Part shown: piece after piece, positions 44,802 through 53,236 of the stretch | Layout of the letters: each line of letters starts with the position of its first letter | Position numbering within the stretch: the stretch's first letter is position 1 | Source: Sphingomonas echinoides ATCC 14820 | GTDB taxonomy: Bacteria > Pseudomonadota > Alphaproteobacteria > Sphingomonadales > Sphingomonadaceae | DNA length: 64,000 nt | Direction of reading: 5' to 3' | Assembly (NCBI RefSeq): GCF_000241465.1 | Contig: NZ_JH584235.1 | Location: 977,256 to 1,041,255, forward strand | Translations under genes and position numbers: made by a program | The notes under the pieces: model-generated | What the model was told of the DNA's origin: nothing | The model's database searches: none | The model's input: only the letters and a program-made list of their open reading frames with translations

Positions 44802-45511
44802 GAACGCTCGACCGTGGTGTTGAACATATAGCCGACGCCGCGCACCGTCACGATCGGCGGGGCGCTGCCCTCGGTCGTCAGCTTGCGGCGCAAGCGGCTG
44901 ACCAGCACGTCGACGCTGCGATCGGTGCTGTCGCCCATGCGCGTGCGCGACAGTTCGATCAGCCGTTCGCGCGCAATCACGCGACCGGCATGGTCGAGCA
45001 AGCTGACCAGCAGATCGAACTCCGCCCCGGTCAAATCGACCACCGCGCCGCTCGGCGCCTGCAATTCGCGCCGCGGCAAGCTGACCGTCCAGCCGTCGAA
45101 GCGGCGGATGCCGTCCTCGCGGTCGGGCATTTCGCGCGCGGCGTCGATCCGGCGCAGCACGGCGCGGATGCGCGCGGTCAGCTCGCGCGTGCCGAACGGT
45201 TTGGCGAGATAATCATCCGCCCCCAGTTCCAGCCCGACGACGCGGTCGGTCTCGCTCGCGCGCGCGCTGATGAAGATGATCGGCACATTGCTCTTCTGCC
45301 GCAGCCGCCGGCACAGCTCGATGCCGTCAGTGCCCGGCAGCATGATATCGAGCAGCACCAGATCGACCGGCCCCGCCTCCATCGCCAGCCACATTTCCGG
45401 GGCCGAGGCGGCGGGGCGCACGGTATAGCCATGTTCCTGCAGCGCCCGCGTGGTCAGCGTGCGCAGCGCGGGGTCATCCTCGACCAATACGATCGTCGGG
45501 GCGGTCGTCAT
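44798..45511 (-). CDS. OmpR-family response regulator
   Basis: A 237-residue regulator. The receiver includes the acidic pocket (LVEDDPALRTL), phospho-acceptor Asp in LVLLDIMLPGTDG (about residue 55), Thr/Ser and Lys (FISARASE, LAKPFGT). The C-terminal winged helix holds RRELQAPSGAVVDLTGAEFD and SRTRMGDSTDRSVDVLVSRL. It ends with RGVGYMFNTTVERS. First gene of the two-component operon. Confidence 0.95.
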   Translation of the reverse strand: MTTAPTIVLVEDDPALRTLTTRALQEHGYTVRPAASAPEMWLAMEAGPVDLVLLDIMLPGTDGIELCRRLRQKSNVPIIFISARASETDRVVGLELGADDYLAKPFGTRELTARIRAVLRRIDAAREMPDREDGIRRFDGWTVSLPRRELQAPSGAVVDLTGAEFDLLVSLLDHAGRVIARERLIELSRTRMGDSTDRSVDVLVSRLRRKLTTEGSAPPIVTVRGVGYMFNTTVERS

Positions 45512-45700
45512 CGGTAGCGGATCGGCAAAGGGGCATGGCGGACGGTCATGGGTCCGTTGCGGTAAGGACGTGCTTGCGCAGCGTCAACGGACACGGCGGC
45601 CGTAGCGACCCCACCGCGATCCCCAGCAACATTTCGTCACGAAGCAGCCACGTCTTTCCACGATCGCGAGCGCGAGCGTGGACCACCCCGCCCGAAAAGC

Positions 45701-45729
45701 GCCGTCCCCCGGTTGCGCCGGGGGACGGC
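45701..45729 (-). terminator. Perfect hairpin terminator after the lectin gene
   Basis: GCCGTCCCCCGG (45701-45712), loop TTGCG, CCGGGGGACGGC (45718-45729). It starts 8 bp after the lectin stop on the minus strand, and is followed there by CGCTTTTC. The rest of 45512-45700 shows no gene. Confidence 0.85.
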
Positions 45730-45737
45730 GGGTAGCG

Positions 45738-46556
45738 TCAGGCGGTCGCGTGGACGTGCGCGACGCTCGGCACCAGCGTCAGGCCGATCGGACCTTCACC
45801 GGCATACATCATCGTGCCGGTCAGGCCCTTGCCCTCGCCCTTGGCGCTGATCGCGACGACGCCCTGCTTGCCACGGCAGCCGAGCACCCATTCACCGCCC
45901 GGATGCCAGGGAGCGTCATTGCCGCCCCATTGGTTCACCACGCTATAGGTGTTGGCCATCGTGCGCGTGCCGCGGAAGCCGATCGGACCTTCGCCCTTAT
46001 AGGTCATCGTACCCGTCAGCGTCTTGCCATTGTCATGGCTGGAGACTTCGAGACCGACCACGGGCTGGTCCGGGCGGCAACCCAGCACCCACTGGCCACC
46101 CTGGTGCCACGGCGCACCGCTGCCACCCCATTGATTGGTGGCGTCGAAAGCGACACCGGGGGATTTCGTCCCCTTCACCCCGATCGGGCCTTCGCCGGCA
46201 TAGGTCATCGTGCCGGTCACGGTCTGCCCGTCATGCGAGGTCAGATCGAAGGCGACAGCATTCTGGCCATCGCGCGCACCGAGCAGGAACAGGCCCGCAT
46301 CATGCCAGGGGGCGTCTTTGCCACCCCATTGGTTTTCGGCATGGTAACAATTTTCGGTGACGCGCGTGGCGCGCAGCCCGATTGGCCCCTCGCCCTGATA
46401 CGTCATCGTACCGGTGAAGCTCAGTCCGCCATCGCCGGATTGAATATGGAGCGCGATCGGCAGTTGATCTGGCCGGTTGCCGATGTTGAGCACTCCACCG
46501 TCGTGCCACGGCGCGGAAGAGCCGCCCCATTGATTTTGGATATTGTAGACGGTCAT
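45738..46556 (-). CDS. Four-repeat lectin of the OAA/MBHA high-mannose-binding family
   Basis: A 272-residue protein of four tandem repeats of about 66 residues (starting near residues 1, 66, 132 and 199). Each has NQWGG followed by APWH, then GTMTY (GTMMY in the last) followed by GEGPIG, the carbohydrate-binding signature of OAA-type lectins. Cyanobacterial OAA has two such repeats; Myxococcus xanthus MBHA has four, close to this size. Known members bind the core of high-mannose N-glycans and agglutinate cells. There is no signal peptide or membrane segment. The gene is monocistronic with an AGGAAAGG Shine-Dalgarno and its own terminator. It is unlike its neighbours and may be acquired. Confidence 0.93.
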   Translation of the reverse strand: MTVYNIQNQWGGSSAPWHDGGVLNIGNRPDQLPIALHIQSGDGGLSFTGTMTYQGEGPIGLRATRVTENCYHAENQWGGKDAPWHDAGLFLLGARDGQNAVAFDLTSHDGQTVTGTMTYAGEGPIGVKGTKSPGVAFDATNQWGGSGAPWHQGGQWVLGCRPDQPVVGLEVSSHDNGKTLTGTMTYKGEGPIGFRGTRTMANTYSVVNQWGGNDAPWHPGGEWVLGCRGKQGVVAISAKGEGKGLTGTMMYAGEGPIGLTLVPSVAHVHATA

Positions 46557-47076
46557 AGTCGACGTCCTTTCCTAGCGTTACAGTTTTAAAAACGATGTTT
46601 ACCGTTTTATTTCTATACTACACGCAACATCGCCACGGCCATTTCCATAGCCATGGTATATCAAATATACGATATTTGAAGCGGACTGGCTTGATGACAG
46701 ATCGAGTCGCTCAAGCCCGGTTTTATTACACCTTTTTTGTCTTTCACTCAAGTTTATTGTCGGACCTATTGTTGGCCCTATTACGCTATGAACGAACGGT
46801 GACAGGGCCACTGCGCGATCAGGAGCGTCATCGTCGTGATCGATTGAAGGCGCGAGCCGTGCGATCGACCCAACCGCCACTAAGGCGGATTGTCGGCAGC
46901 ATTTCCTTCCACCCATTGGTGCTGAAACCCAAAGATCGGTGAGATGGACGGTGCATCGCCACCGCACCGGGGCACGATTATCGCAGATTTAGGTGTATTA
47001 TTTATATGGCACACTTCTCGCATGGCAGGCGGTGGGGTCGGGGACAAATCCCCGCCCGACCGTCTGGAGACTTGCC
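46557..47076. other. AT-rich intergenic region with a palindrome (TCAAATAT-N3-ATATTTGA)
   Basis: About 520 bp without a convincing gene; 46600-46960 is clearly lower in GC than the rest of the window. At 46661-46679 there is a perfect inverted repeat TCAAATAT, ACG, ATATTTGA. It lies about 105 bp before the lectin start. Open frames on both strands here lack family similarity and good Shine-Dalgarno sites. Confidence 0.5.
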
Positions 47077-47337
47077 ATGAGCCTGACCGCCCACCTGATC
47101 GCACTCGCCGCCGTGGCCGCATCGCCGCAAGCCGTAGCAGACCGGCGCACCACCACCGAAGCCTACCGCGTTACCTACAAAGCGGAGCGCGATGTTTATT
47201 GCATCCGCGTCTTCGCCGATCCGGCACCCGCCCATCCGCATCCCGGCACCCCGCCCGACCCGTGCCGCTCCCGCGCGGACTGGGCGAAGGACGACATTCA
47301 CATCAGCGATCCACAGCGCGGGACCGCGCCGTCTTAA
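47077..47337 (+). CDS. Small secreted hypothetical protein
   Basis: An 86-residue protein with a plausible signal peptide (MSLTAHLIALAAVAASPQAV, cleavage near ADR). The remainder is hydrophilic with two cysteines (DVYCIRVF and PPDPCRSR) that could form a disulfide, and a Pro/His-rich stretch (PAPAHPHPGTPP). TGGAGA precedes the ATG. I recognise no family. It converges with the ABC-2 permease genes. A G/C hairpin (GGTCGGG with CCCGACC) sits just upstream of the ribosome site. Confidence 0.65.
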   Translation: MSLTAHLIALAAVAASPQAVADRRTTTEAYRVTYKAERDVYCIRVFADPAPAHPHPGTPPDPCRSRADWAKDDIHISDPQRGTAPS

Positions 47338-47380
47338 ACCGGCGCGTGGACGATGGTGCGCCCGGTTTGCCATGCACGGG

Positions 47381-48496
47381 TCAGACGGCCGCACCGCGCC
47401 CAATCGCTCCGCGCCGCGCCAGGCGCAGCGCCGCGAGCCCTCCGAAGCACGCCAGTTGCGCCACCAGCACCGCCAGCGCCCCGCGCACTTCGCCAAGCGA
47501 CGCGCCCATCTGGTTGAGCGGCACGAACAGATGCGTCGCCGGTGTCACCGGGATCGTCCACGCCAGCGCCTGCACCCATAAAGGCATCGCCACCAGCGGC
47601 CAGGCAAAGCCCGACAGGAACACGAACGGGATCGAGGTCGGGATCAGCAGTTTCAGCGCATCATCGCCACTGCGCACCAGACTGCCGACCAGCATCCCCA
47701 GCGCCGACACGGTCGCCGCGAACAGCGGCACCACCAGCGCAAGCGCAGGCAGATTGCCGCCATGCGGAATGTCCTGCACCCAGAACACCAGCCCGAAATA
47801 CAGGCCTCCAGCCAGCGTCCCGATCGTCGCACACCCGGCCCACACCCCGGCAAACGCCCGCCCACCGCGCACCCAAAGCCCCTTGCGCCGCCGCTCGGCA
47901 ATCAGCCGCGCCACCGCGAACAGCAGTGTCTGTTCAAGGATGACATTGGCGACCGCCGGAAAAACATAGTCGCGATAGCCCTCGGTCGTGTTGAACAGCG
48001 GCCGCGGGATCACCGAAATCTGCGGCACGCCTTGCCCAAGCGACAAGCCTGCCAGCCGCTGCTGCACGACCGTGGCGATCGCGCTGGCAATGCTCTTGCC
48101 GACGCCTTCCGCGCGCAGCAGATAGGCCCCGTTCAGCCACAAGGCGATCCCCGCCCCCGGCCGCGCCGACGCGACCCCGCTGGCAAGACCCTGCGGCAGC
48201 AGCAAAATGCCCTCCACCTTGCGCGTGCGCGCCAATGCGGTCGCCGCCGCCATATCCGGCACCTCTGCGGCGATCGTCACTTCGGGCGCGGCGGCAAGCT
48301 GCTGGAGGATGCCGCGCGACAGCGCGCTATGGTCGGCATCGACCACCGCGATCGGCAAACGCTCGACCACCTGATGCGCATAAGGCGCGGGATAATAAAA
48401 CGCGTAGAACAGCACCGAAATCACCGCCACCGCTACCAGATCGCGCGTGCGCAGGATTTCGAGCAGCGCCCCCTCAAAGGCCCGGCGGAAGCTCAT
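47381..48496 (-). CDS. ABC-2 type permease (second of pair, YhhJ-like)
   Basis: A 371-residue membrane protein: one N-terminal helix (DLVAVAVISVLFYAFYYPAP), a periplasmic domain of about 150 residues (IAVVDADHSALSRGILQQLA), and five C-terminal helices. This is the ABC2_membrane_3 layout. It resembles YhhJ, part of HlyD-linked export systems. The ATG at 48496 overlaps the preceding permease stop by 4 bp. No ATPase is in the operon. Confidence 0.88.
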   Translation of the reverse strand: MSFRRAFEGALLEILRTRDLVAVAVISVLFYAFYYPAPYAHQVVERLPIAVVDADHSALSRGILQQLAAAPEVTIAAEVPDMAAATALARTRKVEGILLLPQGLASGVASARPGAGIALWLNGAYLLRAEGVGKSIASAIATVVQQRLAGLSLGQGVPQISVIPRPLFNTTEGYRDYVFPAVANVILEQTLLFAVARLIAERRRKGLWVRGGRAFAGVWAGCATIGTLAGGLYFGLVFWVQDIPHGGNLPALALVVPLFAATVSALGMLVGSLVRSGDDALKLLIPTSIPFVFLSGFAWPLVAMPLWVQALAWTIPVTPATHLFVPLNQMGASLGEVRGALAVLVAQLACFGGLAALRLARRGAIGRGAAV

Positions 48497-49629
48497 GCCG
48501 CGCGGCGCGCCTGGCGGCGGATCACCAGCAGTGCCGCCCCGCCCGCCAGCAGCGGCACCAGCGCCAGTACCGCCGCCTGCTGCGCCCAGGTCGCCAGCGT
48601 CACGCCAATCGCCTGGTCCATTTCCAGCGCGACGAAATGCGTCAGCGGCAGCACGCTGCTCCACACCCGCGCGAACAGGATGCCGCCGGTCAGCGGCAAG
48701 GATGCGCCCGAATAGGCCAGCGCCGATCCGGCATAGATCACGCTCGCCGACAAGCTCGTCGCGATTTCCCCAGTCAGCGCGATCAACAGCGCCGAGACCG
48801 CCGCCGTGCCGACGAACAGCAACGCCCCGCCGACCGCCACCAGCGTGATCGCGCCATCGAAGCGATAGCCCTGCGCCAGCGTCAGCCAAAGCAGCCACAG
48901 GCACAGCCACAGCATCCCGAGCGCGACATGCGGCAGGAACCGCCCGACCAGCGCCGCCGCGGGATTGCCAACCCGGCGCGCCCAGGCGGCCAGCGACCCG
49001 TCCTCCAATTCCCGCCCCAAAGATGCCGCCGTGGTCACCGCGATCAGCAAATGCAGCACCGCCGGGCCGATCAGCAGCCCCAGATACCATTCCAAACTCG
49101 CGCCCGGATTGCCGAGCAAGGTCACCTGCACACCGGGCAGCGGCGCGCGCAGCAAGCGCACCCCGCCCAGCCCGGCTTGCGCGGTGGCCTGCGCCGCCAG
49201 TTCGGCGGCAACCGCAAGCTGCAACCGCGTCGATGCCAGCACGCCCGTTGACAGGAACGCGGTCTGATAGAAGATTTCGACCGCCCGCGGCACGGCACGC
49301 GCACGGCCATCGCCCAGCCCGCTCGGCAACACCACCACCGCGACCGCGCGCTCCTGCCGCACCGCCGCGAAGGCCTCGGCCAGATCGCTGCCCACGCCGA
49401 TCACCCGTACCGCGTCGGAAGCCTCGATCGCACGGATCACCCCGCGCGACGCGGCGCTATGGTCCTGATCGACGATCATAACGCCCAGCCCTTTGGGCGA
49501 TCCCCCCGACAGCATCCCGCCCATCACCACCAGGCACAGCAAGGGCAGCACGGTCAGCAACGCCAGGTCGAACCGGTCGCGCGCCAGGTGCGCCAGCTCG
49601 GCCCAGAGCGCGCGGCGCAGCCCGCTCAT
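48493..49629 (-). CDS. ABC-2 type permease (first of pair)
   Basis: A 378-residue permease with the same layout: N-terminal helix (FDLALLTVLPLLCLVVMGGM), a periplasmic domain starting LGVMIVDQDHSAASRGVIRA, and five or six C-terminal helices. The shared DxDHSAxSRG motif with the other permease shows they are paralogues and probably a heterodimer. It overlaps both neighbours by 4 bp. No Walker motifs. Confidence 0.88.
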   Translation of the reverse strand: MSGLRRALWAELAHLARDRFDLALLTVLPLLCLVVMGGMLSGGSPKGLGVMIVDQDHSAASRGVIRAIEASDAVRVIGVGSDLAEAFAAVRQERAVAVVVLPSGLGDGRARAVPRAVEIFYQTAFLSTGVLASTRLQLAVAAELAAQATAQAGLGGVRLLRAPLPGVQVTLLGNPGASLEWYLGLLIGPAVLHLLIAVTTAASLGRELEDGSLAAWARRVGNPAAALVGRFLPHVALGMLWLCLWLLWLTLAQGYRFDGAITLVAVGGALLFVGTAAVSALLIALTGEIATSLSASVIYAGSALAYSGASLPLTGGILFARVWSSVLPLTHFVALEMDQAIGVTLATWAQQAAVLALVPLLAGGAALLVIRRQARRAA

Positions 49630-50636
49630 CGCGGCCAGTCGAACAGCACGCTCATCCCCGGCCGCAGCCCCGGCACGCGCTCGGCCGGGCGCAGCTTCAC
49701 CGAAAAGGAACGCACGTCATAGCCGCTCGACTGGCGCGTCGCGCGGATCGTGGCAAATTCGGCCTCGGGCGCGATATAGGCAACGCGGAAACGCACATCG
49801 CGGTTGAGCGCGGGGACGTGCCCCGTCAGCACGCGCCCCACGGCCAGTCCGCCATATTGGCTCTCGCGCACCGTGATCGCGACCCAGGGATGATCGATAT
49901 CGGTGACCTGATAGGCGGGCAGGATCGGGCTGACGATCTCGCCCGGTTGCAGCAGCTTGCGCGCCACTTCGCCCGCGATCGGCGAGACCAGCTTCGTCTC
50001 CGCCACCAGCGTCTGCGCGGTCGAAAGACCCGCCTCGGCGATGCGCACCTGCGCGGCGGCGGCCTGCTTGTCTTCGCTGCGCGTGCCCGCCAGCGCCTTC
50101 TCATATTGCAGCCGCGCCGCCTCGGCCGAACGCATGCTGCTGTCGCGCGCGGCATGCGCCTCGTCGCGGCGCTGCGCGGCGATCACGCCCTCAGCATAGA
50201 GCGTATCCGCGCGCTTGCTCGATGTGGCGGCGAGGGTCGCGGCAGCCTGCGCCGATTGCCAGATCGCGCGCAGCGACCCGACATCCTCGCTGCGCGCGCC
50301 CGCTTGCGCCACCGCCTGCAGCGCCCGCGCGGTATCGAGCGCGCCTTGCGCCTGGCGTTCGGCATTGCCGAGCTCGGGGCTGGACAGCGTCGCCAGCACT
50401 TGCCCGGCCGCAACGCGCGCGCCCTCATCGACCAACGACCGATCGACCCGCGCCAGTGTCTTGGTCGCGACATTGACGCTGTCCGCCTCGACCATGCCCT
50501 GAATCTGCTCCGGCGCCGGGCGGCTCGCGAGAAACAGCCCGACCGCAACGATCACCGCGACCACCGCCAGCCCGACATAGAGCAGGGTGCGCGCGCGGCG
50601 GCTTGGGGCGGGGGTTTCGGATGCGGTATCGGTCAT
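49626..50636 (-). CDS. HlyD-family periplasmic adaptor
   Basis: A 336-residue adaptor. One helix (LLYVGLAVVAVIVAVGLFLA) anchors it in the inner membrane; then a lipoyl half (VEADSVNVATKTLARVDRSL, then VDEGARVAAGQVLATLSSPE), a coiled-coil hairpin rich in Ala, Arg and Glu, and the second lipoyl half with VSPIAGEVARKLLQPGEIVS. It links the permeases to the TolC channel. It overlaps both neighbouring genes by 4 bp. Confidence 0.93.
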   Translation of the reverse strand: MTDTASETPAPSRRARTLLYVGLAVVAVIVAVGLFLASRPAPEQIQGMVEADSVNVATKTLARVDRSLVDEGARVAAGQVLATLSSPELGNAERQAQGALDTARALQAVAQAGARSEDVGSLRAIWQSAQAAATLAATSSKRADTLYAEGVIAAQRRDEAHAARDSSMRSAEAARLQYEKALAGTRSEDKQAAAAQVRIAEAGLSTAQTLVAETKLVSPIAGEVARKLLQPGEIVSPILPAYQVTDIDHPWVAITVRESQYGGLAVGRVLTGHVPALNRDVRFRVAYIAPEAEFATIRATRQSSGYDVRSFSVKLRPAERVPGLRPGMSVLFDWPR

Positions 50637-52114
50637 TGCCCGGCTCCATAGACAAGGCGCTGGTCGGCGCGCGCGAGATAGCCGCTAAATTCGTCAAGCC
50701 GCCCGGACGATGCCAGCAGCCCGGCCAGCGCCAGATCATATTCATAGGCGACCGAAATGCGCTGCGCCTCGGCCGCATCCAGCGCCGCCTGCGCCGCGAT
50801 CACCGGCGTCGCCGTCCCCTCGCCTTCGCGAAACGCGACCGTCTGCACCCGCAGATTCTCGCGCGCGGCGGTGATGCTGCTGTCGAGCAGCACGAACGAC
50901 CGCCGCGCCGCCTCGACCAGATTGTAGGCGCGCATCGTCGCGCCGGTCGCGGTCTTGCGCGCTTCGGCGGCGGTGTCGGCGGCAGCCGCCGCAGTGGCGC
51001 GGGCGGCGTCCTCGCTATGCTTGCGCCCGATATTGGAGAAGATCGTGTAGCGCACGCCAACGCCCACCGTCCAATCGGGTTCGATCGGCAAGGCGTTGGA
51101 TTGGTTGAAATTATATTCGCCAAAGGCATAAGCCTGCGGCAGCCGCTGCGAGCGCGCCAACGCAACCCCCGCATCGGCGACTTGCCGCCCGCCATCGGCG
51201 GTGCGCGCCTCCGGCACATTGCCTTCATTGCCGAGGAACGCCTGTGCAGGCGCAAGCGGGCGCGTCTGCACGAACAGCGCCGTAGTCGGGGCGACGCCCG
51301 TCTCCAGATCGAGCAGCCGCGCCAGATCGTCGCGCGCGCTGGCATACGACAAATCGGCGCGCTGATAGACGCGCTCGGCGGTGTCGCGCGCCACCTCCAC
51401 CTCCAGCGTGCGCGCGTGCGGGATGACCCCCGCCGCCTCCAGCTTGCGCGAATCCGACAGCACCGCGTCGAGCGCATCACGGCTGCGCCGCGCGGACTCG
51501 AGCAAGCCCGCTGCTGCCTGTTGTCCGAAATAGGCGCGGATCAGGTCGATCCGCGCGAGATTGAGCGCCTGCGCGCGCCGCCCCTCGGCCATCGCCACCC
51601 CGCCTTGCGCCGCGCGCTGGATCGCCGGGATCGCGCCGCCGCTATACAGCGGCAGCGCGCCCTGCACCGTCGGGCGCAGCACATCGTCGCGGAAGCGATA
51701 GCTGAGCTGGTCGGGGATCGCCTCGAACAGCCCCGGCAGCGCCTGCGACAGCCGCCCGGTGATGTCGGCGGCGATTTGCTGATAGGCGGGCGGCACGGTC
51801 GCGGGCAGCGACGCCAGGAAATCCTGCGTATTGCCGAGCGTGGTCGCCTTGGGCCCACTCAGATCGACCGACAGCGTCTTTTGATATTCGAGATATTGCA
51901 CCGAAGCGGTGACGATCGGCCGGTGCAGCGTGCGCACCGCATCCGCGGCCGCGCGCGCCGCCTCAACGCCGTGATCGGCCGCGCTGACGGTGTGCGAGCT
52001 GCGATCGTAGCGCGCCTGCGCCGCATCGAAACTGAGCGCGGTCTGCGCGAACGCGCTCGACGGGCTGAACGACACCAGCGCGATCGCGATCGGCCATCGC
52101 CCGATTCCTGCCAT
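50633..52114 (-). CDS. TolC-family outer-membrane channel
   Basis: A 493-residue OEP-family protein with signal peptide (IGRWPIAIALVSFSPSSAFA). Two copies of the long helical repeat are visible, with DQLSYRFRDDVLRPTVQGAL and RSRDALDAVLSDSRKLEAAG in the first half and NLVEAARRSFVLLDSSITAA in the second. First gene of the export operon; starts 84 bp after the small membrane protein gene on the same strand. Confidence 0.92.
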   Translation of the reverse strand: MAGIGRWPIAIALVSFSPSSAFAQTALSFDAAQARYDRSSHTVSAADHGVEAARAAADAVRTLHRPIVTASVQYLEYQKTLSVDLSGPKATTLGNTQDFLASLPATVPPAYQQIAADITGRLSQALPGLFEAIPDQLSYRFRDDVLRPTVQGALPLYSGGAIPAIQRAAQGGVAMAEGRRAQALNLARIDLIRAYFGQQAAAGLLESARRSRDALDAVLSDSRKLEAAGVIPHARTLEVEVARDTAERVYQRADLSYASARDDLARLLDLETGVAPTTALFVQTRPLAPAQAFLGNEGNVPEARTADGGRQVADAGVALARSQRLPQAYAFGEYNFNQSNALPIEPDWTVGVGVRYTIFSNIGRKHSEDAARATAAAAADTAAEARKTATGATMRAYNLVEAARRSFVLLDSSITAARENLRVQTVAFREGEGTATPVIAAQAALDAAEAQRISVAYEYDLALAGLLASSGRLDEFSGYLARADQRLVYGAGQ

Positions 52115-52198
52115 GCGCCCTTACCCCGCGAAACCCTTGTCGAGGACGGCGCATACCAAGCTCGCAAAAGCGATGTCACGTACAAACGCGCATCGGGA

Positions 52199-52450
52199 TC
52201 AGCGCCGGGTGCGCGCCGCCCGCTGCGCGCGGATCGCCGCGACCAAGGTACGGTGACGGCTGCGCTCGACCCGCACGGCCGCAGCGACGCGCTTGCCCTG
52301 CACGATCAGCACCAGCCCGATCAGCGCCAGCGCAAAGGCCGGCAAAGCGAGCAAGCTGCCGCCATCGAGCCGATCGGCCAGCCCAACGCCTGCGGCGAAC
52401 AGGAACGCAACCACGCCGACTCCGCGCCACGCGCGATCGCGCGGCGTCAT
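52199..52450 (-). CDS. Small two-helix membrane protein
   Basis: An 83-residue protein: MTPRDRAWRGVGVVAFLFAA, hydrophobic helix 1, then LLALPAFALALIGLVLIVQG as helix 2, and an Arg-rich C-terminal tail (RTLVAAIRAQRAARTRR). Its ATG overlaps the methyltransferase stop by 4 bp. No named family recognised. Likely co-transcribed with the exporter genes downstream. Confidence 0.65.
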   Translation of the reverse strand: MTPRDRAWRGVGVVAFLFAAGVGLADRLDGGSLLALPAFALALIGLVLIVQGKRVAAAVRVERSRHRTLVAAIRAQRAARTRR

Positions 52451-52941
52451 GCCGCCACCGCCGGTTCGGCGATCAGCGTGCGCCCGGCACATTCGACCGC
52501 GTGCACAGCATCGCAACTGCACCCCGCCGCGCCGTGCCACAGCACGATGTCGGCGGGAAAATCGGCCTCGTCGCCCAGCGCGCTCGCCAGATCGCGCGTC
52601 TCGAAGGTCAGGCCGATCGCCGGATCGCGCACCCCGCGCGCCGCCACGCGGGCGCGCTCGACCAGCCCCGGCGCGTCGTCGATCCCCAGTGCCTCGATCG
52701 CGGTAAAGCCCAGCGCACGGGCATGGCGCGCCGCGCACAGCAGCAACGTCCCCGTGCCGCAATCGGTATCGACGATGCGCACGCTGCACCTTCTCGTCGC
52801 GCGCAAGGCGGACAATGCCGCGGCGACCGCCGGCCAGCGCGCATCGCGACACCGCAAGCGGGGGGCGATGGCGGCTCGATGCGGCTGCGTCCGCAAACGC
52901 CGCCGGGGACCGCCAATGCTATGTTCAGAAAGGTGGGTCAT
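52447..52941 (-). CDS. Short SAM-methyltransferase-like protein
   Basis: A 164-residue protein. A Rossmann-like core starts with VRIVDTDCGTGTLLLCAARH (motif I, here TDCGTGT), followed by ALGIDDAPGLVERARVAARG and later ADIVLWHGA. The N-terminal 50 residues are Arg/Pro-rich and lack known features. It ends with AGRTLIAEPAVAA. It is shorter than typical methyltransferases, lacking the last strands, so it may be degenerate or a stand-alone domain. The ATG at 52941 is preferred over upstream frame extension. It overlaps the small membrane gene by 4 bp. Confidence 0.65.
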   Translation of the reverse strand: MTHLSEHSIGGPRRRLRTQPHRAAIAPRLRCRDARWPAVAAALSALRATRRCSVRIVDTDCGTGTLLLCAARHARALGFTAIEALGIDDAPGLVERARVAARGVRDPAIGLTFETRDLASALGDEADFPADIVLWHGAAGCSCDAVHAVECAGRTLIAEPAVAA

Positions 52942-53236
52942 GGTGGCAGCGGAATGCGCCCCCACGCCGTAAAAAGTCCCGGTCGATCCCGCCCTATTCC
53001 CGTGAAGAATCCATAAAGCGCACCGATCAGAAAACACCGCCCAGCCCGCGATTGACAATGGTGCAGTGCGGGAGCAATCGCCCGACGTCGGTCGAATCGC
53101 CGACACTCAGGATCAAACAAGCAAATGCCAAGCGACAGTAGTCGACAATATGCGCCGTCGGGGGCGCCCGGCCGAGCCTGATCCGATCAGTCTCGCCCCG
53201 GGTGGTCGTCGACGGCCGCCCGTGTGAGGTGAGACA
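52942..53236. other. Divergent intergenic region, nothing evident
   Basis: About 295 bp between the methyltransferase/exporter run (minus) and the double-permease transporter (plus). It should hold both promoters. I see no strong palindrome, RNA gene or repeat. Confidence 0.4.

Noticed and set aside
46595..46967. Two overlapping open frames on opposite strands in the AT-rich region
   Set aside because: No Shine-Dalgarno, family motif or signal sequence. They are the kind of frames expected by chance.
47041..47075. GC hairpin before the 47077 start as a riboswitch
   Set aside because: GGTCGGG pairs with CCCGACC, but no known riboswitch core (such as a cobalamin or TPP consensus) can be seen.
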